64,000 nucleotides of DNA. Source: Erythrobacter oryzae. Its GTDB lineage: Bacteria; Pseudomonadota; Alphaproteobacteria; Sphingomonadales; Sphingomonadaceae. This document shows positions 1 through 7,869 of the stretch, in pieces (position 1 is the stretch's first letter; every line of letters begins with the position of its first letter). A model generated the notes under the pieces. That model did no database searches, was not told the origin of the DNA, and saw only the letters and a list, made by a program, of their open reading frames with translations. A program made the translations under genes and the position numbers. The stretch lies in assembly GCF_030271515.1 (NCBI RefSeq), contig NZ_JASCXI010000001.1:1-64000 (forward strand). The letters run 5' to 3'.

Positions 1-368
1 CCGCGCCCGCGCCGGAACCGGCGGATGCTCCCGCCGCAGTGGCGCCGCCAGCGGCAGCCAAGCCTGCCAGCACCGCGCCCGCGCAGCCCTCGGCCAAGCC
101 CGCTGCGAGCGCCGTCGCACCCAAGCCCGCGGCAGCGCCTGCGCCGGGCGCGGCCAAGCCTGCGGCAGCTCCCGCCGCGAGCGCTCCCAAGCCGGGCACG
201 GCTCCGGCAGCGACCGCCCCGAAGTCCGCCGCCGCGCCCGCTGCATCGGCCGCCAAGCCCGCAGCGACGCCCTCGGCCACCGCTCCGAAGCCCGCGCCCA
301 AGCCGACCCCCAAGCCCACGACCGTCGACGACGCCTTCAGCGATCTCGACGACAAGCCGGGGGCCTGA
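1..368 (+). CDS. C-terminal part of an Ala/Pro/Lys-rich protein (5' end outside window)
   Basis: Open frame running off the left edge (first full codon at base 3) and ending in TGA. About 120 residues are visible. Almost all are Ala, Pro, Lys, Ser and Thr in short AAPKPAA-like repeats, and the end is acidic (TVDDAFSDLDDKPGA). Such tails are disordered linkers or extensions and do not identify the protein. Upstream of rpsM many alphaproteobacteria carry secY and adk, so an adenylate kinase with a long low-complexity tail is one possibility, but no kinase motif lies inside the window. The 283 bases from here to rpsM hold the ribosomal promoter. Confidence 0.55.
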   Translation, partial: APAPEPADAPAAVAPPAAAKPASTAPAQPSAKPAASAVAPKPAAAPAPGAAKPAAAPAASAPKPGTAPAATAPKSAAAPAASAAKPAATPSATAPKPAPKPTPKPTTVDDAFSDLDDKPGA

Positions 369-445
369 GCGCCGGGCAGGGCGCCGCGCTATCTGCTTGA
401 TGCACCGGCTGGTTTGCGCCATCGCAAGCTTTCCAAGCCAGGCGG

Positions 446-474
446 TTGACGCTGGGCGCGAATCAGCCTATGCG
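446..474 (+). promoter_or_regulatory. Sigma-70-type promoter for rpsM-rpsK-rpoA-rplQ
   Basis: TTGACG (446-451), a 17-base spacer and TATGCG (469-474) lie about 180 bases before rpsM. The -35 is one base off consensus; the -10 is weaker. The upstream gene ends at 368, so this would give the alpha-operon its own start. Inferred from sequence match only. Confidence 0.45.
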
Positions 475-651
475 CGCCGCTCATTCGACATGTTCGAAGC
501 AAGTTCGGCAGGCATCGCCCTTGCGCGTGCCGACCGGACTTTTTGCCGTTTGCGCACCCGCGCCCGGCAGGCGGACATGGGAGTGAATGTCGCGTTGAGA
601 TAGGGGTGGCCCCTCAAGGCCCGCAAGCCCCTGTGGAGCATGGAGAAATAA

Positions 652-1020
652 GTGGCTCGTATTGCCGGGGTCAATATCCCCACCAACAAGCGCGTGATCA
701 TCGCGCTGACCTATATTCACGGTATCGGTCGTACCACCGCCGTCCAGATCGCTGACAAGCTCGGCATCGCGCACACCGCGCGCGTGCAGGACCTCTCGGA
801 CGAAGAGATCCTTCGCATCCGCGAAACCATCGACGCCGATTTCACCGTGGAAGGCGATCTGCGTCGCAACACCGCGATGAACATCAAGCGCCTGATGGAC
901 CTGCGTGCCTATCGCGGCCTGCGTCACCGTTCGGGCCTGCCCGTCCGCGGCCAGCGCACCCACACCAACGCCCGCACCCGCAAGGGCAAGGCCAAGCCCA
1001 TCGCGGGCAAGAAGAAGTAA
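652..1020 (+). CDS. rpsM: 30S ribosomal protein S13
   Basis: 122 residues, the normal S13 length. S13 sits in the head of the 30S subunit and contacts the P-site tRNA and bridges to the 50S. The N-terminus [14 protein letters not shown], the helical GIGRTTA segment and the basic C-terminal tail ([15 protein letters not shown], then Lys-rich to KKK) are diagnostic. The start is GTG, supported by GGAG about 7 bases upstream; no in-frame ATG lies nearby. First gene of rpsM-rpsK-rpoA-rplQ, the usual bacterial order except that rpsD is missing between rpsK and rpoA, as in other alphaproteobacteria. Confidence 0.98.
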   Translation: MARIAGVNIPTNKRVIIALTYIHGIGRTTAVQIADKLGIAHTARVQDLSDEEILRIRETIDADFTVEGDLRRNTAMNIKRLMDLRAYRGLRHRSGLPVRGQRTHTNARTRKGKAKPIAGKKK

Positions 1021-1075
1021 GCCGGGCCTTCGGGCTCCCGCTTTTTCCTTCTGACGAGCTAGAGGAATATAGAAA

Positions 1076-1465
1076 ATGGCACGCGAACCAGGCCGTATCC
1101 GGCGCCGTGACAAGAAGAACATCACTAGCGGCGTTGCGCATATCAACGCCAGCTTCAACAACACCATGATCACCATCACCGACGCGCAGGGCAATGCCAT
1201 CTCGTGGTCGTCGGCCGGGATGATGGGCTTCAAGGGCAGCCGCAAGTCGACTCCCTACGCCGCGCAGGTCGCCGCTGACGATGCCGGCAAGAAGGCCGCC
1301 GAACATGGCGTGCGCACCCTCGAAGTCGAGGTCAAGGGCCCGGGTTCGGGTCGTGAAAGCGCGCTCCGGGGTCTTGCAGCCGTCGGCTTCAACATTACCT
1401 CGATCCGCGACGTCACCCCGATCCCGCACAACGGGGTCCGTCCCTCCAAGCGTCGCCGCGTCTGA
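1076..1465 (+). CDS. rpsK: 30S ribosomal protein S11
   Basis: 129 residues. S11 forms part of the platform of the 30S subunit beside S7 and S18. The segments [29 protein letters not shown] and the C-terminal [14 protein letters not shown] are strongly conserved in the family. ATG is preceded by GAGG in the 55-base gap after rpsM. Co-transcribed with rpsM and rpoA. Confidence 0.98.
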   Translation: MAREPGRIRRRDKKNITSGVAHINASFNNTMITITDAQGNAISWSSAGMMGFKGSRKSTPYAAQVAADDAGKKAAEHGVRTLEVEVKGPGSGRESALRGLAAVGFNITSIRDVTPIPHNGVRPSKRRRV

Positions 1466-1587
1466 TCCGCCGGGCTGGCGGGGGCGCGTGTCGTCTCCGC
1501 CGTCCGAACGGGTCTGATGCCGCGCCGCCGCGCCCCATCCGGCCCGCCCAAATTTGAACCGCCCACAAGGCGAATTAGGGGAAATCC

Positions 1588-2643
1588 ATGTCCGTCAACA
1601 CCAAGAACTGGCAGGAACTCAAGAAACCCAACTCCCTGGAAATCAAGGATGGCGGCGATCGTCAGCGCAAGGCGACTTTCGTGGCCGAACCGCTCGAGCG
1701 GGGCTTCGGCCTGACGCTCGGCAACGCGCTGCGCCGGGTGCTGCTTTCGAGCCTGCAGGGCGCCGCGATCACCTCGATCAAGATCGAGAACGTGCTGCAC
1801 GAATTCTCGTCGCTCGCGGGCGTGCGTGAGGACGTCACCGACATCGTGCTGAACGTCAAGCAGATCGCGCTCAAGATGGAAGGCGAGGGCCCCAAGCGGC
1901 TCCAGCTTTCGGCCACCGGCCCGGGCGAAGTCCGCGCCGGCGACATCGCCGTGACCGGCGATATCGAGGTGATGAACAAGGATCTGGTGATCTGCCACCT
2001 CGATGAAGGCGCGACGCTCAACATGGAGCTCACCGCCGACACCGGCAAGGGCTACTCGCCTGCCGTCGCCAACCGTCCGGCTGACGCGCCGATCGGGCTG
2101 ATCCCGGTCGACTCGCTCTACTCGCCCGTGCGTCAGGTGAGCTACAAGGTCGAGAACGCCCGCGTCGGGCAGGAGCTCGATTACGACAAGCTCTCGCTGA
2201 CCGTCGAGACCGATGGCACCGTCACCCCGGAAGACGCCGTGGCCTATGCCGCGCGCATCCTTCAGGACCAGCTGACGCTGTTCGTCCACTTCGAGGACGG
2301 CATCCCGCAGCCGGTCGGCCAGATGATCGGCCACGCGGTGCAGCCGGAAGAGAGCGACGCCAACCAGCTCAACCGCTACCTCCTCAAGAAGGTGGACGAG
2401 CTCGAGCTGTCGGTGCGTTCGGCCAACTGCCTCAAGAACGACAACATCATCTACATCGGCGATCTGGTCCAGAAGACCGAAGCCGAGATGCTGCGCACGC
2501 CGAACTTCGGCCGCAAGTCGCTCAACGAGATCAAGGAAGTGCTCTCGAGCATGGGCCTGCGTCTGGGCATGGATATCCCGGGCTGGCCGCCTGAGAACAT
2601 CGAGGAAATGGCAAAGAAGTTGGAACAGGAACTTCTCGGGTAA
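1588..2643 (+). CDS. rpoA: DNA-directed RNA polymerase subunit alpha
   Basis: 351 residues. The N-terminal dimerisation domain (about residues 1-230) carries [20 protein letters not shown], the family hallmark. A linker leads to the C-terminal domain (about 260-330), which contacts UP elements and activators; its helix-hairpin-helix region is visible in [18 protein letters not shown]. The ATG has GGGG about 6 bases upstream. It lies 122 bases after rpsK and 116 bases before rplQ; the latter gap contains a perfect GAAA-capped hairpin. Confidence 0.98.
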   Translation: MSVNTKNWQELKKPNSLEIKDGGDRQRKATFVAEPLERGFGLTLGNALRRVLLSSLQGAAITSIKIENVLHEFSSLAGVREDVTDIVLNVKQIALKMEGEGPKRLQLSATGPGEVRAGDIAVTGDIEVMNKDLVICHLDEGATLNMELTADTGKGYSPAVANRPADAPIGLIPVDSLYSPVRQVSYKVENARVGQELDYDKLSLTVETDGTVTPEDAVAYAARILQDQLTLFVHFEDGIPQPVGQMIGHAVQPEESDANQLNRYLLKKVDELELSVRSANCLKNDNIIYIGDLVQKTEAEMLRTPNFGRKSLNEIKEVLSSMGLRLGMDIPGWPPENIEEMAKKLEQELLG

Positions 2644-2652
2644 GCATTTCGG

Positions 2653-2676
2653 GAGCCCCTGCGAAAGCAGGGGCTC
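2653..2676. repeat. REP-like palindrome with GAAA tetraloop
   Basis: GAGCCCCTGC - GAAA - GCAGGGGCTC, a perfect 10-bp stem with a GNRA loop, 9 bases after the rpoA stop. No T-run follows, so it is not a classic terminator. Similar hairpins with a GAAA or closely related loop occur between lpd and sucB. It may tune mRNA stability between rpoA and rplQ or be a dispersed repeat. Confidence 0.7.
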
Positions 2677-2759
2677 ACCACATGGGCGAAGGTGGCAGCC
2701 CTGACGGCCACCAGCACTGGGCTACCTGACACGGGCCCTTTTCGAACGGAGTAATGAGA

Positions 2760-3179
2760 ATGCGTCATGGTATTTCGGGCCGCAAGCTGGGCCGTCGCAC
2801 GGGTCACCGCAACGCCTTGTTCCGCAACATGGCCGCCGCGCTGATCAAGCACGAGCAGATCAAGACCACGCTGCCCAAGGCCAAGGAACTGCGCCCCTAC
2901 ATCGAAAAGCTGATCACGCTGGCGAAGCGTGGCGGGTTGTCGAACCGTCGTCTGGCGATGAGCCGTCTGGGCGACGAGGCGCAGCTCAAGAAGCTCTTCG
3001 AAGTGCTCGCCGAGCGCTATGCCGACCGCGAAGGCGGCTACACCCGCGTGCTGCGCGCCGGTGTCCGCGCCGGTGACGCGGTGCAGATGGCGATCATCGA
3101 ACTGGTCGACCGCGACGAGAGCGCCCACGGGCAGGACTCGGGCCCGGTCGCCTCGGAAGAAGAATACGAAGACGCGTAA
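2760..3179 (+). CDS. rplQ: 50S ribosomal protein L17
   Basis: 139 residues from the chosen start. L17 binds 23S rRNA near the exit tunnel. [20 protein letters not shown] and the GGY.R..RAG..AGDA..MAIIEL block identify it. Two in-frame ATGs (2754 and 2760) compete; GGAG at 2748-2751 is 8 bases from the second and only 2 from the first, and the MRH start matches other L17 proteins. The C-terminus has an acidic extension (SEEEYEDA) beyond the family core. Last gene of the operon; a terminator follows. Confidence 0.96.
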   Translation: MRHGISGRKLGRRTGHRNALFRNMAAALIKHEQIKTTLPKAKELRPYIEKLITLAKRGGLSNRRLAMSRLGDEAQLKKLFEVLAERYADREGGYTRVLRAGVRAGDAVQMAIIELVDRDESAHGQDSGPVASEEEYEDA

Positions 3180-3203
3180 GCCGCGGCTTCCACGAGACAA
3201 GGC

Positions 3204-3240
3204 AAGGGCCGGGGCGGGAACGCTTCCGGCCCTTTCCTTT
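3204..3240 (+). terminator. Rho-independent terminator after rplQ
   Basis: AAGGGCCGG (3204-3212) pairs with CCGGCCCTT (3226-3234) across a 13-base loop and is followed by a T-rich tail (TCCTTTT). It lies 24 bases after the rplQ stop and closes the ribosomal/rpoA operon. Confidence 0.75.
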
Positions 3241-3267
3241 TGCGCTGCCGCCGATAGGCTGCGCGCC

Positions 3268-4686
3268 ATGATCCGCCAGACCCTTGCAGCGACAGCGCTG
3301 CTCCTCGCCGCTGTCCCCGCCGCCGCCCAGAACCAGCAGGAGGCGCTCGACGCACGCTACGACCGCGCGCTCGCGGCGGGCTACAAGGCGCTGATGCTGT
3401 GCGGGGCGATCACCAGCGCCGAGGCCAATGGTGCCGCGCGCACGCCCGAGAGCGTGATGCAGTGGGAGCTTACCGGCATCCAGGCTCCGCAGGCATCAGT
3501 GATCGCCGACCTGCCGTTCACCATCATCCGCAGTCCCGACGGCCTCATTGCGCGTGTCGCAGTCAGCTGGGCGGAGGACATGCCTGCAAGGATCGCGATC
3601 TACGGCGGTCCGGGAAACGGATGCGCGCTTGCGCCCATCGGTTCGGACGACGGCGCAGGCGACCCGCGCCCGCCGGTCAAGGTTGCGCCGCGCTTCGAAC
3701 CCAAAGTCCTCGGCACGGTCGAGCTGCCCATGATCGAAGTCTGGAAGCCGCCGCCGCCGACCGCGCTGGACAGGGCGTTCGAAGTGGCATTCGGGGAGGG
3801 CTACGGCAAGGGACGCAGCACCGCCGTGCTGGTCAACCGCTACGACCGCGAGGGCAGACGGACCGAGGGAAGGGCTCGCTACAAGAGCGGCTTCGACGAC
3901 CGGACCCCGCAGCGCACCTTCTCGGTCGCCAAGAGTATCGCGGCGACGCTGATCGGCGCGGCGGTCTATCGCGGGGAAGTGGACGTCAATGCCTCGGCGG
4001 GGCTTGGCCTCGCGGAGAATGATCCACGCCGCGCGATCACCATCGACCACCTCTTGCGCATGGCTTCCGGGCGCTATTCCGACAGGCCGGGCAATCGCAC
4101 CGATCCGCTCTATTATGGCGGGGCCACCGTCGATGAAGTGGCGCTCGACTGGCCGCTGGTGAGCCCGCCGGGGAGCACCTATCGCTATGCCAACAACGAC
4201 ACGCTCGCCGCCGTCGCCGCGATCAAGGGCACCTTCGCCGCGCACCCTCCCGCCGAACTCTTCGCCAGGCTCGGCATGGAGGGAACCGTCGCCGAGACCG
4301 ACTGGCGGGGCGATTACATCCTCTCCTCGCAGGTCTGGGCGACGGCCGACGATCTGGCGAAGCTGGGCCAGCTTTACCTCAACGACGGCAAGCTGCCTTC
4401 GGGCGAGCGCATCCTGCCCGAGGGCTGGGTGAAGTATGTCACCACCCCTAGCGGCCCTCAGCCGCCCACCGGCACCTTCGGCTATGGCGCGGGGTTCTGG
4501 CTGCTGAACAAGGAGGAGGGCGTGCCGCCCGACACCTTCGCCGCGATCGGCAATCGCGGGCAATATGTGGTGATCGTCCCCTCGCGGCAGGTGGTGATCG
4601 TGCGGCGGGGGGAGGATCCGGCGGGCTCCGGATTCGACATCGCCGCCTTCACCCGCGACGTGCTGGCGGCGCTTGCGGCCGAGTAA
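3268..4686 (+). CDS. Serine hydrolase, beta-lactamase/penicillin-binding fold, exported
   Basis: 472 residues. A signal peptide (MIRQTLAATALLLAAVPAAAQ) is followed by a roughly 130-residue N-terminal region and then a class C beta-lactamase-like domain. The nucleophile motif SxxK is seen in FSVAKS and the Y-x-N motif in YRYANND, with a late FGYGAGFW block. Such enzymes act in the periplasm as esterases, DD-peptidases or beta-lactamases; the substrate cannot be read from sequence. The frame is open upstream into rplQ, but the ATG at the signal peptide fits best. Monocistronic, beginning just after the rplQ terminator. Confidence 0.85.
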   Translation: MIRQTLAATALLLAAVPAAAQNQQEALDARYDRALAAGYKALMLCGAITSAEANGAARTPESVMQWELTGIQAPQASVIADLPFTIIRSPDGLIARVAVSWAEDMPARIAIYGGPGNGCALAPIGSDDGAGDPRPPVKVAPRFEPKVLGTVELPMIEVWKPPPPTALDRAFEVAFGEGYGKGRSTAVLVNRYDREGRRTEGRARYKSGFDDRTPQRTFSVAKSIAATLIGAAVYRGEVDVNASAGLGLAENDPRRAITIDHLLRMASGRYSDRPGNRTDPLYYGGATVDEVALDWPLVSPPGSTYRYANNDTLAAVAAIKGTFAAHPPAELFARLGMEGTVAETDWRGDYILSSQVWATADDLAKLGQLYLNDGKLPSGERILPEGWVKYVTTPSGPQPPTGTFGYGAGFWLLNKEEGVPPDTFAAIGNRGQYVVIVPSRQVVIVRRGEDPAGSGFDIAAFTRDVLAALAAE

Positions 4687-4873
4687 GTTGACATAGTCCA
4701 TGCACACGCCGCTCTTGCGGGTGTGTCAACTTGCGACGAACCGTTCATCTAAAGCGCTTCTAAAATTAACAACACCTGTCATCCCGATTCAGGCAAGCCT
4801 CACGCCGAATCGCGCAAAAGGTCCTCGACGCCCCGGCAATTCCGCCAGCGGGTCGCCAAAGAGGAATGCTTCG

Positions 4874-5413
4874 ATGACCACCAAGACCAACCGGCTGGCC
4901 TCCGGCACGATGGCCCGGCTCGCGCTCGGTGCGGTCGCTGCGACCGCGCTGACCGCCGGCTCCGTCACCCCCGCCATGGCCGACGACCGCCGTGACCGCG
5001 ACGGCATCAGCGCGGGCGAGATCATTGCCGGCGCCGTGGTGATCGGCGGGATCGCCGCGCTGGCGGGAGCCTTCGACGGTGACCGCGACCGCGACCGCTG
5101 GGATTACCGCGGCGACCGCTGGGATCGCGGCGGCGGCTGGGACCGCGGTGGACGCTGGGGTATCGGCCCGCGTGCGGCGGTCGACCGCTGCGTGCGCGCC
5201 GCGGAGAACCAGGCGCGGCGCTTTGGCGGCTACCGCTATGCCGACGTGATCGACGTGCGCGACATCGACCGCACCCGTGACGGCTTCCGCGTCCGCGGCC
5301 GGATCGACGTCGGCGGCGGCTGGGGCCGCAACGACCGCGGCAGCTTCACCTGCCGGGTCGACGGCCGGGGCGCGCCCTTCATCGACTTCGACGGGATCCG
5401 CGGCCTGCGCTGA
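4874..5413 (+). CDS. Exported Asp/Arg/Gly-rich protein (paralogue of next gene)
   Basis: 179 residues. An N-terminal signal peptide ends near PAMADD. A short glycine-rich hydrophobic stretch (AGEIIAGAVVIGGIAALAG) is followed by a DRDRDRWDYRGDRWDR-type low-complexity segment and a compact C-terminal domain beginning AVDRCVRAAENQ and ending with FTCRVDGRG..IDFDG. The same C-terminal domain recurs in the next gene (AVDMCLDRIE...FRCRIGNDGRIDTVDYDG). The two Cys may form a disulphide. Start chosen at ATG with GAGGA 8 bases upstream. Function unknown; probably periplasmic or envelope-associated. Confidence 0.75.
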   Translation: MTTKTNRLASGTMARLALGAVAATALTAGSVTPAMADDRRDRDGISAGEIIAGAVVIGGIAALAGAFDGDRDRDRWDYRGDRWDRGGGWDRGGRWGIGPRAAVDRCVRAAENQARRFGGYRYADVIDVRDIDRTRDGFRVRGRIDVGGGWGRNDRGSFTCRVDGRGAPFIDFDGIRGLR

Positions 5414-5473
5414 TCCCTGACACGAAACCCCCTCGCGCGCGGTGTTCTGCCTTTTTCGCCGCGCGCATCCTCC

Positions 5474-5516
5474 CCGCCCCGCCATCGTCCACCCGGTGGC
5501 GGGGCGGCTCTTGTTC
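5474..5516 (+). terminator. Strong hairpin, probable terminator
   Basis: CCGCCCCGCCA (5474-5484) and TGGCGGGGCGG (5497-5507) form a perfect 11-bp stem with a 12-base loop, followed by CTCTTGTTC. It lies between the two paralogous exported-protein genes, so they are probably separate transcripts. Confidence 0.55.
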
Positions 5517-5622
5517 GGGGCCCCCGCGCGGTTCAGCCCAGCGCAAGCTCGGCACGGTTAGTCCTGCCGGTCATCCGGACGTTGGTGGGCGTTCGGGACC
5601 ATGAACAGGAGGAACGAGCATC

Positions 5623-6516
5623 ATGGCTCCGAAATTGCGCGTGGCTGCCGTCGCCGCCGCGCTGGCTGGCACCACCATTCTTGCCACCCCCGCTGCGGCC
5701 GCGCCGCTGACACCTGAAACCACCACATCGACCTATTTCGCGCCTTCGCGCTTCGACCCGGCTGCCGACACCGCGCAGTGGGGCTGCCGCTGGGGTTGCG
5801 GCTGGGGCAGGGGTTGGGGCGGGGGCTGGGGCCGCCGCGGTTGGCGGCGCAACCGGGTCGATGCGGGCGACGTGCTGATCGGCGTCGCGATCATCGGCGG
5901 CGCGCTCGCCATCGCCGATTTGGAGCGCCGCCGTGATCGCGAGCGCGAGGTCGTGGTGATCGACCGCGACCCGCGTTACCGCGACCGCGATGCCGATTGG
6001 GACCGCCGCGACCAGCGCCGCGATGCGCGCCGCTCGGGCTCGGCCGGCCTCGACAATGCGGTCGACATGTGTCTCGACCGGATCGAGCGCGATGTGCGGG
6101 TCGACACGGTCGACAACGTCGAGCGCACGGCGAGCGGCTGGCAGGTGACCGGCTCGATCTTCAACGGCGCGCAGTTCCGCTGCCGGATCGGCAATGACGG
6201 GCGGATCGACACGGTTGATTACGACGGCACCTTCGGCGTCAGCAGCGCGGGCGCGGACTGGAGCGAGCCGCAGGCCTTTGCCGAACAGCCCGCCGCCGGA
6301 CAGTGGGACGCACAGGACTATGCCGCCGCCCGCGCCGGGCTCGGCGGGACGGTGCGCCCCGACATGGCGGTGCAGGAGACCGCGGTGCGCGGCGGCCTCG
6401 CCGTCGCTCCGGCCCGCGCGCCTGCCGCTTCCGCCGCCGCTCTGCCCGCCTATCCCGGCGGACCGATCCCGGGTGAGGTCATCCCCGAAACGCTGGAAGA
6501 GGTGAGCGGCGGCTAA
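5623..6516 (+). CDS. Exported Trp/Gly/Arg-rich protein with conserved C-rich domain
   Basis: 297 residues. Signal peptide to about residue 26 (ATPAAAAPL). Then a WGCRWGCGWGRGWGGGWG low-complexity patch, a glycine/alanine hydrophobic segment (GDVLIGVAIIGGALAIADL), an Arg/Asp-rich linker, the domain shared with the preceding gene (about residues 145-205) and a Pro/Ala-rich tail of about 90 residues. GAGGAA lies 10 bases before the ATG. Its stop codon overlaps the stop of the convergent gene. Probably an envelope protein; role unknown. Confidence 0.75.
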   Translation: MAPKLRVAAVAAALAGTTILATPAAAAPLTPETTTSTYFAPSRFDPAADTAQWGCRWGCGWGRGWGGGWGRRGWRRNRVDAGDVLIGVAIIGGALAIADLERRRDREREVVVIDRDPRYRDRDADWDRRDQRRDARRSGSAGLDNAVDMCLDRIERDVRVDTVDNVERTASGWQVTGSIFNGAQFRCRIGNDGRIDTVDYDGTFGVSSAGADWSEPQAFAEQPAAGQWDAQDYAAARAGLGGTVRPDMAVQETAVRGGLAVAPARAPAASAAALPAYPGGPIPGEVIPETLEEVSGG

Positions 6517-7160
6517 CCCCCGCCGCCGCGCTCGCCGTCATAGCTCGGCAGGCCCCATTCCCAGCGGATCGCGGCGCTCCGCAGCGCAAAGCCGCAGGCG
6601 AAGGCGAAGCCCCAGGTGATCTCGCCGGGCAGCCCCAGATGGGGCGCGGCGAGCATCCCCGCAACGCTCAGCGCCGAGGTGAGCGCGGCGGGGGTGACGT
6701 AGAGCTCGGGGCTCATGATGATCGAGGGGCGGCCTGCGACCACGTCGCGGATGATCCCGCCGACGCAGCCGGTGATGACGCCCATCAGCGCGGCGGGGAT
6801 CGGCGGGATGCCGTAGGCGAGGGCCTTGGCGCTGCCGAGCACGGCATAGGCGGCGAGCCCCGCGCCGTCGGCATAGGCGAAGCCCTTGCCCTCCCACCAG
6901 CGCACCGGCGTGAACCACGCGATCAGCGCCGTGCCGAGGCACACGGCGGCGACCCAGGGATCGTCGATCCAGAACACCGGCGCGCGGATCAATAGGTCGC
7001 GCACCGTCCCGCCGCCGACGCCTGTCACCAGCGCGAAGAAGGCCATGGTGACGAAGGTCTGCTTGAGCCGCGCTGCCAGCACCGCACCCGACAGCGCGAA
7101 GAGCGCGATGCCGGCAAGGTCGAGCAGGTCGAGGATCGGGGTGAGGACGGTGGGGGTCAT
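6513..7160 (-). CDS. Trimeric intracellular cation (TRIC) channel family membrane protein (UPF0126)
   Basis: 215 residues, seven predicted membrane segments in two repeats. Each repeat has the family glycine motif: ALVTGVGGGTVRDLLI near residue 45 and GVITGCVGGIIRDVVAG near residue 130. Prokaryotic TRIC proteins form trimeric monovalent-cation channels in the inner membrane; older names are UPF0126 or YicG/YadS-like. The ATG overlaps the stop of the upstream PepSY gene by four bases (ATGA), so the two are translationally coupled. The 3' end overlaps the convergent exported-protein gene. Confidence 0.9.
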   Translation of the reverse strand: MTPTVLTPILDLLDLAGIALFALSGAVLAARLKQTFVTMAFFALVTGVGGGTVRDLLIRAPVFWIDDPWVAAVCLGTALIAWFTPVRWWEGKGFAYADGAGLAAYAVLGSAKALAYGIPPIPAALMGVITGCVGGIIRDVVAGRPSIIMSPELYVTPAALTSALSVAGMLAAPHLGLPGEITWGFAFACGFALRSAAIRWEWGLPSYDGERGGGG

Positions 7161-7846
7161 GCGGCGGAAGGCCGCGCCTTGCGTCGGCGGAACATCAGCA
7201 CGCAGCCGATCAGCGCTCCGGTGAGCGAGAGGGCGGCGAAGAGGATCAGCACAGGGTGGCTGGTATCCTCGCGCTCCGAGAGGTCCATGATGTGCAGGCC
7301 CCAGGCAAAATCGAAGGCGCGCCACCAGCGCGTGCGCACCGCCTCGATCTCGCCAGTGTCGCGCCCGACATATACATTGGTGCCATCGGCGAGCTGGACT
7401 TGCCACACCGCGACCGGGCGGCGGAAATCGAAGGGCGTCTTGTCGGCGGGGAAGAGCGTGACGCGTGCCGCCTTGTCGCCCCCTGTGATCCGCGCGGCGA
7501 CCAGCGCGCGTGCGGCGGCGGCATCGAGCGGCGGGATCGCGGCACCGGTTGCGAAGTCGACCCGCCGCGTCTCACCCTTGAGGCCCGTGAGGATCGCCAC
7601 CGCGCGGCCATCCTGCATGACGACGCGCATCTCCCTGAGCGCGGTGCCCGGCCCGGCCAGCGTGCTTCCCGGTAGCGCCAGCGGGACAGGATCGGCCTTC
7701 ACCCGCAGATGCTCGCCGCGCACCTCTTCGATCGGGCGCGAGACCATGAACAGGCCGGTCGCCAGCCACATGGCGATCGGCACGCCGACCAGCCAGCCGA
7801 GCCAGATGTGCCAACGGGCAAGCGTGCGCATGGAGAGAAGCTTCAT
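7157..7846 (-). CDS. PepSY-domain membrane protein
   Basis: 229 residues. One N-terminal membrane segment (LARWHIWLGWLVGVPIAMWLATGLFMV), a periplasmic region with PepSY-like character (RPVAVWQVQLADG..VYVGRDTGEI), and a C-terminal segment (HPVLILFAALSLTGALIGCVLM). The RWHIWLGW and FAWGLHIMDL parts resemble the PepSY_TM family linked to iron/siderophore reduction and Tat- or redox-related membrane proteins. Start at MKLLSM is favoured; MRTLAR five residues later is possible, and neither has a strong Shine-Dalgarno. Coupled to the TRIC gene. Confidence 0.75.
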   Translation of the reverse strand: MKLLSMRTLARWHIWLGWLVGVPIAMWLATGLFMVSRPIEEVRGEHLRVKADPVPLALPGSTLAGPGTALREMRVVMQDGRAVAILTGLKGETRRVDFATGAAIPPLDAAAARALVAARITGGDKAARVTLFPADKTPFDFRRPVAVWQVQLADGTNVYVGRDTGEIEAVRTRWWRAFDFAWGLHIMDLSEREDTSHPVLILFAALSLTGALIGCVLMFRRRKARPSAA

Positions 7847-7869
7847 CCTCGCGCCATGACGAAGCCCGC

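Noticed and set aside
4687-4730. Inverted repeat GTTGACA...TGTCAAC with an inner CACACGCCGC/GCGGGTGTG stem after the serine hydrolase
   Set aside because: The two pairings overlap and no T-run follows; it could equally be a chance match over a -35-like TTGACA, so no feature was called.
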